64,000 nucleotides of DNA. It comes from Hymenoscyphus infarciens. Taxonomy: Eukaryota > Ascomycota > Leotiomycetes > Helotiales > Helotiaceae. This document shows positions 26,584 to 36,955 of the stretch, in pieces. The notes under the pieces were generated by a model. The model worked only from the letters and a program-made list of their open reading frames with translations, searched no databases and had not been told where the DNA came from. Numbering within the stretch: the first letter of the stretch is position 1; the number at the start of each line of letters is the position of its first letter. The position numbers and the translations under genes were made by a program. The DNA is taken from contig LLCB01000133.1 of assembly GCA_001414345.1 (NCBI GenBank), forward strand, positions 62,001 to 126,000, written 5' to 3'.

Positions 26584-26640
26584 TGAGGTTGAGGTTAAGG
26601 TTGAGGTTAAGGTTGAGGTTGAGGTTGAGGCTGAGGTTAA
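26584..26640 (+). repeat. GAGGTT/AAGGTT hexamer tandem repeat
   Basis: About nine consecutive six-base units of the form GAGGTT or AAGGTT, differing by G/A transitions and one C. The unit is not the fungal telomere repeat (TTAGGG). It lies just before the AT-rich region that contains the LTR element. Confidence 0.8.
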
Positions 26641-26762
26641 GGGAGGAAGCGTGAGGCGTGAGTTAGTCTACACCTCTTAAACTTGATTTGCGAACTAGTA
26701 ACTTACTTTCCTACTACTAGTTAGTTAACTATTTAGTTGGTGCACTATGATCCATACCTTGG

Positions 26763-26807
26763 GTCCTTCGCGCTTATGTCCTTCGCGCTTATGTCCTTCG
26801 CGCTTAG
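26763..26807 (+). repeat. Three perfect 15-bp tandem units
   Basis: The unit GTCCTTCGCGCTTAT occurs at 26763-26777, 26778-26792 and, with one change at its end, 26793-26807. It marks the left side of the AT-rich block that runs to about 28600. Confidence 0.8.
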
Positions 26808-26819
26808 GTATATATAAGC

Positions 26820-27201
26820 CATGTCGAAGAAAAGAGAGGTTAGTAGGTTATCTAGAAGTAGTATTAATATCAATATTATTAGTAAGTCTAGAGTAGAGAA
26901 ATAGGTGTTGTTTGCTATTACACGGAGAGAACTATCTCTCTGTCTATCTACTTTTAAGCTCCTATATATAGTAGACTTCTAAAAATAAGTTAATCCTAAG
27001 AAGGTTATTCGCTTAAGAGAGAGGAGTATAAAGATCTTAAAATCATAGTTTCTTTTTTGCTATTTAATACGACTTATGTAAGTAGAGCTTTGTTGCTTTA
27101 GATAGAGATAGATATGCGTTAGTATATTCTTTTTATAAAACGAGAAAGAAGAAATAAGTTAATAACCTATAAAATTATAGTATTCTCTTTAATTTTAATA
27201 A
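26820..27201. repeat. AT-rich RIP-like relic beside the LTR element
   Basis: AT-rich sequence dominated by TpA with few CpA/TpG, similar to the block at the left end of the window but milder. No reading frame. It abuts the left terminal repeat of the element at 27202. Confidence 0.5.
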
Positions 27202-27373
27202 TATAGTATAAGAGACAGATTATAGATTAGGAGCTTATAGCTAGGCTCGATGAAATACGTAAAAGTAATCTCTTATATAGTATAGTAATAAACGTCTAGA
27301 GAGTAAAGGCTAGCAGGAGCTAGGAATATATATAGGTCCGCTACTAGTATAGTCACGTGTCCTTCCTGTAACA
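27202..27373 (-). repeat. Terminal repeat, left copy
   Basis: Left terminal repeat of the element; 3' LTR if the element is read on the minus strand. Compared with the right copy it carries more T and A at the variable sites (for example CTAGCAGGAGCTAGG against CTGGCAGGAGCCAGG), as if more heavily affected by RIP. Confidence 0.75.
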
Positions 27374-27471
27374 TACCTGTCTAAAAGAAAGGTCAGCTCT
27401 AAAGACTTAAAAAGGCAAAAGAAACAAAAGAAAGAAATAAACAAGGCTATAACTCGTCTTCTAGTCCTTAA

Positions 27472-27634
27472 GTAAGCTTCCTCTAAGTTATAGCTAGCTT
27501 TAGAGGTCGTATACTCTAGCTAGCGTCTATATAGCTACGTTCTATTAAGCTATAATATTATCTAACTTCTAGCTATAAGTAAGTCCCCTCTAAAGTTATA
27601 GCTAGCTTTAAGAGTCGTATACCCTAGCCAGCGT
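27472..27634. repeat. Internal ~57-bp direct duplication within the element
   Basis: A segment at about 27472-27527 (TCTAAGTTATAGCTAGCTTT ... CTAGCTAGCGT) recurs at about 27579-27632 with small changes, several of them C/T (CTCTAGCTAGCG against CCCTAGCCAGCG). Both copies lie inside the LTR-like element. Confidence 0.6.
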
Positions 27635-27973
27635 TATATATAATAGTATTCCTTCTCTTTCTCTTCTTCAAGATACTTAAGAGCGCTTCAAACCGTATAT
27701 AACACCGGTGTGTATTCCTAGCCTATACTACGTCTTAGAGGGGTGTATCGATGTACAAAGCAAGAATTCAGTAAGATATTGCTAGACATACAGTCAGCAG
27801 ATATACGAAATCATTAGGACAGCCGTTGCTATAGCAACGTAAGGAATGCTAACGAGAGAGGAGAGGAGAGGAGATAAAACCGAGTCTCGGAGGTCGACAT
27901 CGAGGCGGAGGCATAAGTGGACAGGGCTAGAAAGAGGATTAAGAACTCGGATAGAGGATCGAGGACTCGGGAC

Positions 27974-28140
27974 TTGAGAGATCGAAGAGGATTTACTCGA
28001 AAGATTAAAGAGGGTGTGTGTGTTAAGAGATCGAAGAGAGGCTACTCGAAAGATCGAAGAGTATATATATATTGAGAGATTGAAGAGGGTTTACTCGAAA
28101 GATCGAAGAGGGGTTACTCGAAAGATCGAAGAGGGTATAT
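27974..28140 (+). repeat. Minisatellite of ~21-28-bp TTACTCGAAAGATCGAAGAGG units
   Basis: Irregular tandem array built on GAGATCGAAGAGG and TTACTCGAAAGATCGAAGAG. I count about five ACTCGAAAGAT cores, spaced irregularly, with TATATA or TGTGTG insertions between some. It occupies the centre of the LTR-like element. Confidence 0.75.
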
Positions 28141-28403
28141 ATGCGGAGCAGAAAGGGCGTGAGAGAAGAGGGGTATCCTTCGTCTTTCTTACTAACCTAC
28201 TAGAGATCTAGGAGACGGTTGTACTTATTACTAGACAGCGTACGTACTAATAGCTAGATTCTGATCGAGTATTCGAATTATAAGAGTAGGAAGCGGATAA
28301 GAGAGGCAGAGGTAAGAGGTATCAGTTACAATATAGGCAGAAGGCGATTTACGAGAGCGAGGTCGATTTAGAGGGGTTGCTAGATTTTAGAGCATTACTA
28401 CTA

Positions 28404-28575
28404 TATAGTATAAGAGACAGATCACAGATCAAGAGCTTATAGCTAGGCCCGATAAAATACGTGAAAGTAATCTCTTATATAGTGTGGTAATAAACGTCTA
28501 GAGAGTAAAGGCTGGCAGGAGCCAGGAATATATACAGGTCTGCTACTAGTGTAGTCACGTGTCCTTCCCGCAACA
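28404..28575 (-). repeat. Terminal repeat, right copy
   Basis: Right terminal repeat of the element; 5' LTR if read on the minus strand, beginning TGTTGCGGGAAGGACACGTG. It keeps more C/G at variable sites than the left copy and is probably nearer the original sequence. Confidence 0.75.
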
Positions 28576-28580
28576 AATAA

Positions 28581-30444
28581 CTTAAATCCTCTCTATATAA
28601 AATCTATTATTCCGTAAGTAAGCTATTTATCATCGTTATCAAAAACCCTCCTTATTTCCACGGAAATCCTTTTTACCCGTCAAGCCCGCATACGCGGGGT
28701 TAGCTTATAGCATATAAGGTATCTTTACGCTACATCGCAGCGATACATATAGAACACGGGAGACCAACGGGTTATTTAGGTGAGTTCAGCTCTGCTCCTT
28801 CCATTAGTTCATCCGAGACTCGATGAATCGATTCCATTCTCCCAAAAGGCTCGATCGAAAAATCAAGATTGCAATATCCTTTCTTGTTCCAAAGGAGTGG
28901 GAACATTGTTGTAGAAGTACGAGGACGCTGAGAAGAGAATGGAGTTACGGATTCCGGCAGTCTCTCTCTAGTAGCGGTACGGGTACGGGAGTTTAGGGGG
29001 AGTTGGTTAACTATTCGCTAGTCACGCATTCCTGCTATCCCCTGGTGCCGTAGCATAAGCACCACGTTCACCTCGTCGCGCGCGCGAACACAAATAAGCT
29101 ACTGTTTTGGAAAAGAATCCTCTGGATGCCGCTGTGTGGAGTTTATGTATGTCAGATCACCAACTATTTTCGCGTTCTTGTTTTTCGCTTCGTTTCTCAA
29201 TTTTTCTCGTCTCGCGTTTCCTTTGTTTTTCTTGTTTTTTTCCCATTTCAATTCGTTTTATTTCTGGTCAGGAGTTTTATTTTCATTCTGAGGAATGGAG
29301 GGGAAGAGAGCGAGTGGGGGATGGTGTATATAAAGAAGAAGGTTTCAATCAAGTCCTTTCTCGTTTTGTGGAGCGAGAAGGGTGAAGGTAAGTGAGGTGA
29401 GTGAGATTCTTATTCCATCTTTCCTTTTTGGTTCTCTTATTTCACGCGCCAGAAAAGTTTTTCTCCATCTTCTATTCACGAGAGTTCACTGTATCGTTGT
29501 ACTGTACGTACGCCCTGCCTTACATTCGAGTATTTATCATCAGAGAAAGTTCAGGCCTAGCTTTCGTCAAGATAGATGGCATCGACGATTCTTCTCACAA
29601 TTGTTTTCCTTATCAAGAGTAAAAACAGCCGAGAACATTGTGATCTTACATTTTTTTTAATTCTTTGTTTTCTAAGTTGGATTCTTGCTTTCTCGTCTAG
29701 CACCTCCCAGTTTTCAAATTTCAAATTCTTCACTCTCCATTCACTGTTTTCCACACCCCTCTCCAAGGTTATCAGGGAGAGATTTAAACGGTCGAAAAAG
29801 GCATTATCCCCCTCGCCTCCCTCATTTTACCCCTTTCCAATTCTCCCCTCCTTCCACCAAGACCGAAGCCACCAGTTTCAAATTTCAATATACGATGAAT
29901 CCAAGCAAGGGATCGATGTCACACCATCGTCATCGTATATCGAAACTGGGTACAAGAAGACTTCAATCTTATATCCCTCCAGTCAATGTATTTCCATTCC
30001 CCCGCCATCCCTCGAGGGCTTGTTTTCAATATACTTTCATATCAATACCTCCCTAATGCCTTCACCAAGTTTCGTTTTCAATATATTATATTTCTATCCC
30101 CGTTCCAAGGAGACATTCAACGGAAAAGAACTTGGTACGAAATAAATTGGGTATCCCCTTCGCTCGCGTGAGCTTCATGCATAGCTAAATACACCTTTTA
30201 TAACTAAACATCGGCAGGTAGGAAAGAGATATATATATAGGAACCGACCGACCGATCGATCCAAAAAAAAAAAGAGGAAGATGAAAAAAGGAACTCCATC
30301 CTCTGCCCAGATTCTTCACTGGTATTTACTCCTCACTCCACTCATATCCCAATTCATTCCACCTCATTCAGTTCATACTCATCAGGCAGCTTCGCACTTG
30401 CCTCCAGCTTACTTGTCGCAGCGTCTGGCTCGCGTCTGGCTCAC
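28581..30444. other. Intergenic region, no gene seen
   Basis: Sequence between the LTR-like element and the 3' end of the large minus-strand gene. Composition returns to normal by ~28700. The frames at 29107-30171 overlap in several phases and are Phe/Ser rich translations of pyrimidine-rich DNA, without family features. Confidence 0.4.
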
Positions 30445-33400
30445 TCACTCAACATCCTCCTCCCACCCCCCCTCTCTCACCAAAAAACTCTTAATCCTAG
30501 TCTGAACACCTTTAACCTGATCCCCCAACGCACTCCCCCAAAGCTCCTCCACACACCTAACCTTCTCCTTCAAATCATCCGTCAACCTCCCCTCCTCCTC
30601 ACTCTCCACCTGCCTCAACTCCTCCTCAACCTTCTGTTCATCTTCCCCCTGCACAACCCGTTGTTCGAGCATAAGCTTACAATTCGCAGATGCAACCCCG
30701 CTTTTAACCTCATGCAACAGACAGAGTAAATTCGTCTGACTCTCGATAAACTGATAAGTACTCTTCTCACAATGTCCTAACAAAGAATATAGATATAACA
30801 TCGGGAAATCATAGTAAGAGAGGTTCTCCTCGTATTCCTGCGGTGGGATTTGGATATGAAAGTCTTTCAACTTTTCAGTCTCTGGTATACGGTCACAAAT
30901 CCTCGAAAGGTTCGGTGCGATATCCCAGAATGCACTCAGTTGTACTTCGACACCACGAACTACGTTTTCCTCGACGATATCCATAAACTCCTCACTTCGT
31001 TTTAAAACTTCTTGTTGGAACGTGAGCTTCCGTTTCGCAGCGTCCGAGGAGAAGAATTCTTCTGCGTGTGTGACTTTTGCGGTGTTGCCTGCGAGGCGGT
31101 AGGGTGTTATTACCATGTCGCGGTAGCGGTCATTCCTATCACTTAGCAAATCGAAGAGTTCTTTTTGTAACCCTTCTCTTGCTTCAAATATCCATTTTAG
31201 TAGCGTCAGTTTCTCGAGGAGTTCGGGTTGTTCATCGCCTTCTTCTTGTGGGTAATTCGGGCTTTGTTCCTGTGCATCGACGAAGAGTTTCGACCGTAAT
31301 TGCTCGAAGAGTTCTGTTGCGCGCGTTACCCGTTCCATGAGGAGATCGTTAAGGGGCATCACGACTTGGGATTGGAAGAGTTCGAAATCCGCTTTTGAAG
31401 CTTCTTTCGTACGTTCTTGTTCGGTTTGAGCGGCGGTCTTCTCGAGTGAGGCAGCATCGGAATAGGTCATTGTTCCGGCTGCTATTTCTCGTTGGATGTT
31501 TGAGAGGAGGGAGTTCCGGCGTTTGGAAGCGCCTGTTGCGTTGTCGGCGCGGGTTTGGGCTGAGGATTGTAGGAAGCGGGATTTCGTGGCTTCGACTTCG
31601 GTGAAGTCGCTGAGAGTGCGGACGGTGGTGCGAATGGAGGTAAGGTCGGGGTGATTGTTGTTGACCGCCGGGTGGTGACGGGGGTAGGGTGGGGGAAGTG
31701 TTACTAGTCGGGAGACGTCGAGATGGTTGGGGTTTGGGGTTAGGATTGCGGGTGAGAAAGCTGCAGCTGCTGGGGATCGGGAGGAGACTGTTGCTTGTTG
31801 CATGGTGGGTTGGGAGGTCATCGAATCTGGCTCGTGCCAGCCGACTTTTTCTGGGGGGTATTCATCTGCTCCGTAGCTTTTCCTGTCACTTGGACCAGAA
31901 CCTGACATTCCTTCTCCGCTATCGAGAATTGTTGGATCTCCGTTTTGTAAAGCCTCTCGAAGTTCTCGTGGCATACCCATGTATTTAGATTCTCGTTTCG
32001 ATCGTCCAAGATTCATGGAAGGAGCACCAGTTGAACCCTCTTGACTGACTTCCCACCATCTACTCGAAGGTCGACCTCTGGAATCTGATCCATCCAACGC
32101 CTCACTAACACTCATGCTAGGAATCGGCGATAGAGATGGCATATATCCATTCCACCATTGTGACTCGGGTCTCCCAGCAGGTGACGACCCCGTAGAGTCC
32201 GGTGTAGCTGAGTTTTGGGCCTGTGAATTGTCGTGCAACACAGATACCAATGAACCTCGATGAGATCTCATAGGCGGTGACATAGGTCCATTGGAAGATT
32301 CGGGAGTCCATTCGCTCGAGCGAGAAACCACACTTGAGTCTCTCGGGGTGTTTTGATATGGTCGGAATAGGTCGCGGGTCAACTCCAGTATCTCAGATCC
32401 CATGGCATCAATCGCACCGGCATATCTTTCCCTCCTTAAACGAGATTCGGCAACGAAAAATTCAGCGAATAATCGAACTCGCTCTGTATCATTCGCTGCT
32501 GCAGCCTCTCTCTTGGCAAAAGCTTTATGCCGTTCGATGGAACTACGAGAGAATTGCTCGGCGGGAGACATCTGAGAAACATCGCCGATACTAGAAGGTC
32601 TTGAGGAGGTTCTGGAAGTCGGTGGTCTAGATCCTGGTCTCGAAGAACTGGAAGGAGTCGCTATTGACGGTCCACTGGTCTGTATCCTTGGTGGTCTCGC
32701 AGGTGAGTTTTGAGGTCGGGATTGTGGAGGAGGTGTAGGTAAAGCCTTGGGGGGGATTGCGGGGGAACTCTGGTTAAAAGAGGTATTGCCTTGACCGGGG
32801 GAAAAAGGAGGGGTGGGAGTCTCCATTCGGCTTGCTGAGGCTAATGGGCGAGGTGTAGATCCCCTTGACCCCGTTCCGGGTGTACCCAAATATGGCGTAT
32901 CAGACGACCCTGGGGTCTCGCCACCAGCGGAAAATCTAGAGCTTCGTGGTGTTGACTTTTTAATGGTTGGCCTACGTCCGAGAATGGCTGATGGCACTGC
33001 AATGTCTGATGGAGTGATGGCTTCTACCCATGGGTTATTGGAGTTTTCTTCGGCAGAAGTAGTTCTTCTGGCTTTGCTTTCGTTCCTCCTTTCACGTATA
33101 CTTTTTGATTCCCCTCTTACATGTTTCGCTCTTGTCAATCCAGACGAACTAGAGCCCGAATTGGACTCGGTAACTGTACTCGAAGCAACACTTGAGGTAT
33201 CTATCGTTAGCCCTCGATTGGGTGATCTCCCACGTCCTGAAATATCATCATCTGTCCATCCTGCGGGAGTTGGGGGTACTGGCCCCAATGTTGACGCATT
33301 TGCTCCCAAGTGAGGCGGGCGTCTAGTGGGCGGTGATGTCACTCGATCTGATGTAGAAACACTCTGAGATCTAGATTGTGAAGGCGGAGGGGGACCAGGA

Positions 33401-34309
33401 GGTGGTGGTGGTAGAGGCATCCCAGGTGCCCATCTCGACGAAGACGAACCACGAGATCGGGATGTTGATGGTGTGCTTATAGCTCCCGCGGAAGCTGCCC
33501 TGCGTGATGACGGCGGTGCCTGTGGATTGGCTTGTGGTGGTGGTATCTCCTCATGATGATGTACTGGTTCAGTAACTATTGGAACAGGCCGATGATCTGT
33601 AAACCGTGAAGAAGAACCTATTTCTGGCGAAGGTCTATGTTCCATAAAACGAGAATGCCCATTTATTTCCGGGGATGATCTTGTTACTTCTGGAGCTGCC
33701 CCTCGTCTGGTGAAAGCAGATATTCCAAACAAGCTCGGTGGTCTATCACTCGATCCTGCTCGATTCCGAGAGGGAGGCGGTGGGGGAAAGGCATGCGCAG
33801 AGCCAGGTTCAGGTGAAGACCTGTAAATATTCGATGGCGATGCTCGAGTGGCCGGGGATATACCAACTAAAGGGTCTTCACTTGAAATGGTAGATGTGCG
33901 TTGTGATGCAGGCTGACTTCGAGGAGGTGAGTAAGGTGGAGGGGCAGGAACCACTAGGAGCACGATTAGTCTCATCTCGTAAACCACACACAATGCCACC
34001 CCGCAATTCCCATTGATCCCATATAAAAATATTTCTAGCTTTACCTTCCGTATCCGATCGAGCCTGAAAGTGATTGGTAGTGTCGTGAGAAACACTTGGT
34101 GAGGGAGTCCATTGCTGTGGATTGTATTGCCTGACAGCGCTCACAGGGGTATATGTTGCTGGATGATATCCAAATGGAGCACTTAACGAATTCGATGAGA
34201 GTGCTGATATGGGCGTCTGTGTAGGATACGGTTGCTGAACAGTTAGAGACGTCGTGATGGGACTCAAGTCCAGTCGACGACGAGCTGCTTGATCTCTTAG
34301 ACTCGCCAT
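30445..34309 (-). CDS. Large proline-rich/coiled-coil protein of unknown function
   Basis: Predicted 1257-aa protein in two exons, 34045-34309 and 30445-33953, separated by a 91-nt intron with GTAAAG donor, GACTAAT branch site and CTAG acceptor. The splice joins ARSDTE to VVPAPPPYSPPRSQP. The N-terminal ~90 residues start MASLRDQAARRRLDLSPITT; residues ~90-600 are Pro/Ser rich with many PPPP, SPE and RSS repeats and look disordered. From about residue 820 the protein becomes charged and helical (heptad-like stretches such as LMERVTRATELFEQLRSKLF), continuing to the C-terminus LVREGGWEEDVE. There is no signal peptide, membrane segment or catalytic motif I recognise. The architecture suggests a scaffold or cytoskeleton/polarity-associated protein, but this is inference only; I recall similar N-termini only among uncharacterised ascomycete proteins. 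The open frame and splice structure make it a sound gene. Confidence 0.85.
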
Positions 34310-36413
34310 TTTATCGCGTCTAAAAATAGCACCTAACGCCTTGCTTCGCGATTTTCACACACCCCGCGAAGCCCTTATACAAACTTTCCGTTCTCCGTCC
34401 AGTCGACGACTATGCCCAGTCTCATCAAGTCATCGTGTGCCAGAGACGAGGGCAGAAGGTATTCTCAAGAGGCGATGACTGAGATGTTGAGGCTCGTCGT
34501 GTGGTTGAAAGTTGGAGGGGCTCCGGCCTCCCTAAAGGTCTTTGTCTCTGATTCAACGTGCCCATATTGCGGACTGGGACGGACGGGGGCGAGACAAGGA
34601 TAATAGTGGTCTGTGAACTGTGCAGTGTACGGAGTACTAGTACTCGAGTAAACCCGAACCTCCAACATGCGCAGACTTTCAGATAGCCCAGGGTCCAAAT
34701 TTGGTACCTACACCATGCCACCACAACTTCCATTGGTGTGCGTCGAGTGATGTGCCGATGTGCCCTGCAAGCGGGTTTTCTTTTATGCAGAGGAGCCAAT
34801 AGATGGTCCATCTGGATGGCCTCAACCTCCGTCGGCGCTTACACTCCGCCATTTATCATGCGGGCCAAGGAACTGCAAGCACAAGTGGAGCCATTTCGAC
34901 TGGGGCGAGGCGAGATTGATAGCTGCACAGTTGCATTTCAGTTGATTCTCACACACGAGAAATTCCGAAAGTATTGTTGTAACACTCATGTATCCAGAGA
35001 GACACAAGATGTGACAAGTTTGAGAAAAGATTCGTCGAGGACAATGGAGAAGAGAAGTGTGGTCTGCCCATGCGGCAATCTCAAAGCAGTGAGACGTTTA
35101 TCTAATTCTAATTCTAGCACGAAATATATGATGAGGGTCCTGGGCTGCAGGTTCCGGGGAGAGGGAGGGGATACACAACGGCTTCATCGAACGCCGGCGG
35201 GGGAGATGACCCAAACTTCTAAGCTGAGCTGCATCTCAATACCTAGTTAATCTCGCCATGCATTAAGCCATCGAAATTTAAGGTTTCGTATGAATTGTGT
35301 GCAACTGTGGGCTTAAATTGGGTGAACAAATTACTTTGTTCCGACAAGAAGAGTGATGTCAAGGGTCGGAAAAACTCCATGTGCAAAGAGTCAGAAGGCA
35401 CAGAAAGTCATCCCGATTGCCAGACTATAAATACTAGACGACTGACTGGCAAGAAATTCAAGAACGCGTATATTATGACTTGATTGGACCTTTCGAGATT
35501 GTGGTTGGTATCGAAGACGGCTGACACCTTCCAGAAGCCAGGGCTGAACGGCAAGGTTGAACTTCCAACACCAGACTTCCGGGTTTCCAAAATAAAACGC
35601 ATAGCCATTTTAACATTACGCCCGACACGAGTATCTATTGAACCAGAGCTGAATGCAGATAATTCCTTCGTAATCAAGGGCTAGTATGATTGAAGGAAAG
35701 ATCCCCCATTGGAACGCCTCACTTCTGAGGTAGCCCAGCCGGCTACAGCCATGAACACTAGGCTATGAGGAAATTGCACGAAGACATGAGAGCTCAATTT
35801 GAACCAGAATTTGGTAGAGTAGTGATGCCGGCCAATACATCTTAATGTCGAGATGGAACTTTCCATATCAATGATCCTATTGCTTTTGATATTTGAGCAG
35901 TTGAAAAGAAAGTAAGTGGGTTCCCTGGCATAGAATGCTTCGAACAAAACTTGCCCCGCCCAAACTTGAGAAATTAACGGATACAAGAACTACTTGTTTT
36001 TGGTAAAACGGAAAAGGGGAAGGGTAGAGGTAGAAAAAAAGACCACCAAGGTGAACCGCGAGTCGTGAAGGTAGCTGAATTAATGCTCTGCAACGATTGA
36101 TTGCTTGATCAAGGCCATAATTTGGTCGGCCATGTGTATGATACATATTGTACATTTTGTGATTTTAGTACATTCGAGGCTGGTGTTGAGGTGAAGTTTT
36201 TCGAACAGTTGCTGAGCTCACAAGTGTCTTGCCGCTTGGTGGAGGAGCAGTTTTCCCAATCCGAATATTCGTAGATGTGGTAGGTAAGTATGTTGAAGGG
36301 GACGTTGTATCGACACTTCTGTATGACGCCCTCGTGAAAACCCGACCCAGACCACAATAACTTCCAGAACACCTTGCTTCCATTGACCTCCTATCCAGTG
36401 TTTATTGCCCATC
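34310..36413. other. Intergenic region, no gene seen
   Basis: About 2.1 kb between the promoter of the large minus-strand gene and the 3' end of FMC1. Open frames (for example 34738-35250) are mutually overlapping and lack family features. Confidence 0.4.
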
Positions 36414-36758
36414 TCATTGTGAACTATTCCCATTTCCACTCCCCTCAACGGGTTCAGGCGAAACAAACTCCTCCGGCAAATTCATCCCGACTCTCCTAGC
36501 AGTGAGGCGAATCCTCTCCTCTTCCTCCATATTCATGCCCGGATTGTATCTTTCCAACAACGTGGCATACATTCTTTGCGCCTTGACATACTGGAGGAAT
36601 TGTTCGGCTTGCTCAACAGGTGTGGCCGACTCGGAGGAGGTGAGTGTGGTGCGAAGTCTTGCTTGGAGGGGTGATTGAGATCTTTCGGCCAGGGGGCGGG
36701 GCGGTAATTCGCGGAGGAATGATCGATAGATGGACCGCAGTCTTGTTGAGGAAGACAT
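36414..36758 (-). CDS. fmc1: ATP synthase assembly factor FMC1, mitochondrial
   Basis: Predicted 114-aa homologue of Fmc1, a small LYR-like mitochondrial matrix protein required for assembly or stability of the F1 part of ATP synthase, together with Atp12. The sequence starts MSSSTRLRSIYRSFLRELP, the typical opening of the family, and continues through a QYVKAQRMYATLLERYNPGM segment and LTARRVGMNLPEEF near the C-terminus. The length matches the family. The frame is open further upstream to 36965, but that extension overlaps the start of the divergent neighbour and has no family similarity, so I take the ATG at 36758. It shares a short divergent promoter with MRX8, another mitochondrial protein. 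Confidence 0.9.
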   Translation of the reverse strand: MSSSTRLRSIYRSFLRELPPRPLAERSQSPLQARLRTTLTSSESATPVEQAEQFLQYVKAQRMYATLLERYNPGMNMEEEERIRLTARRVGMNLPEEFVSPEPVEGSGNGNSSQ

Positions 36759-36955
36759 TATGTTATTATTGTGAGGACTTGATGCTGGAAGTTCAATGGA
36801 GTCAGAAGTGTTTCGAGGTTCCAAATAATTTAGAGTACGGTGGCCGGCCAGAGCCTCGGTAGCTTGGCATCGCATCCATCTCAGCCTTGTCTGATCTCCT
36901 TCTGGCATCAATAATTTCTCTCCCTCCTGGATATTAAGATCACAAATTCGATAAG
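36759..36955. promoter_or_regulatory. Divergent promoter of fmc1 and mrx8
   Basis: Only 197 bp separate the two divergent start codons, so this segment must hold both core promoters and 5' UTRs. I recognise no specific factor site. Shared control of two mitochondrial genes is inferred from the arrangement. Confidence 0.55.

Larger units (their letters stand above)
27202..28575 (-). mobile_element. Non-autonomous LTR retrotransposon-like element (TRIM/LARD type)
   Basis: Two direct copies of a ~172-bp sequence (27202-27373 and 28404-28575) bracket ~1.03 kb of non-coding DNA. The copies align without a single indel and, by my reading, every difference (about 17) is a transition. On the minus strand each repeat starts TGTT and ends TCTTATACTATA, so the usual TG...CA ends would be restored by one C-to-T change, and a TATATAAGAG box lies inside, as in LTRs. 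AATAA flanks both sides (27197-27201 and 28576-28580) as a possible 5-bp target-site duplication, weak evidence in AT-rich DNA. The interior has no gag/pol sequence, only minisatellite and duplicated AT-rich segments, so any mobility would have depended on enzymes from another element. Confidence 0.7.

Noticed and set aside
26584..26640. Possible interstitial telomere repeat.
   Set aside because: The unit is GAGGTT/AAGGTT, not TTAGGG.
27202..27225. GTATAAGAGACAG matches the inner part of the Tn5 mosaic end used in sequencing adapters, suggesting contamination.
   Set aside because: It occurs in both terminal copies as part of a ~172-bp repeat and is followed by native, differently mutated sequence; adapter matches on the outer side are absent. 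Coincidence is more likely.
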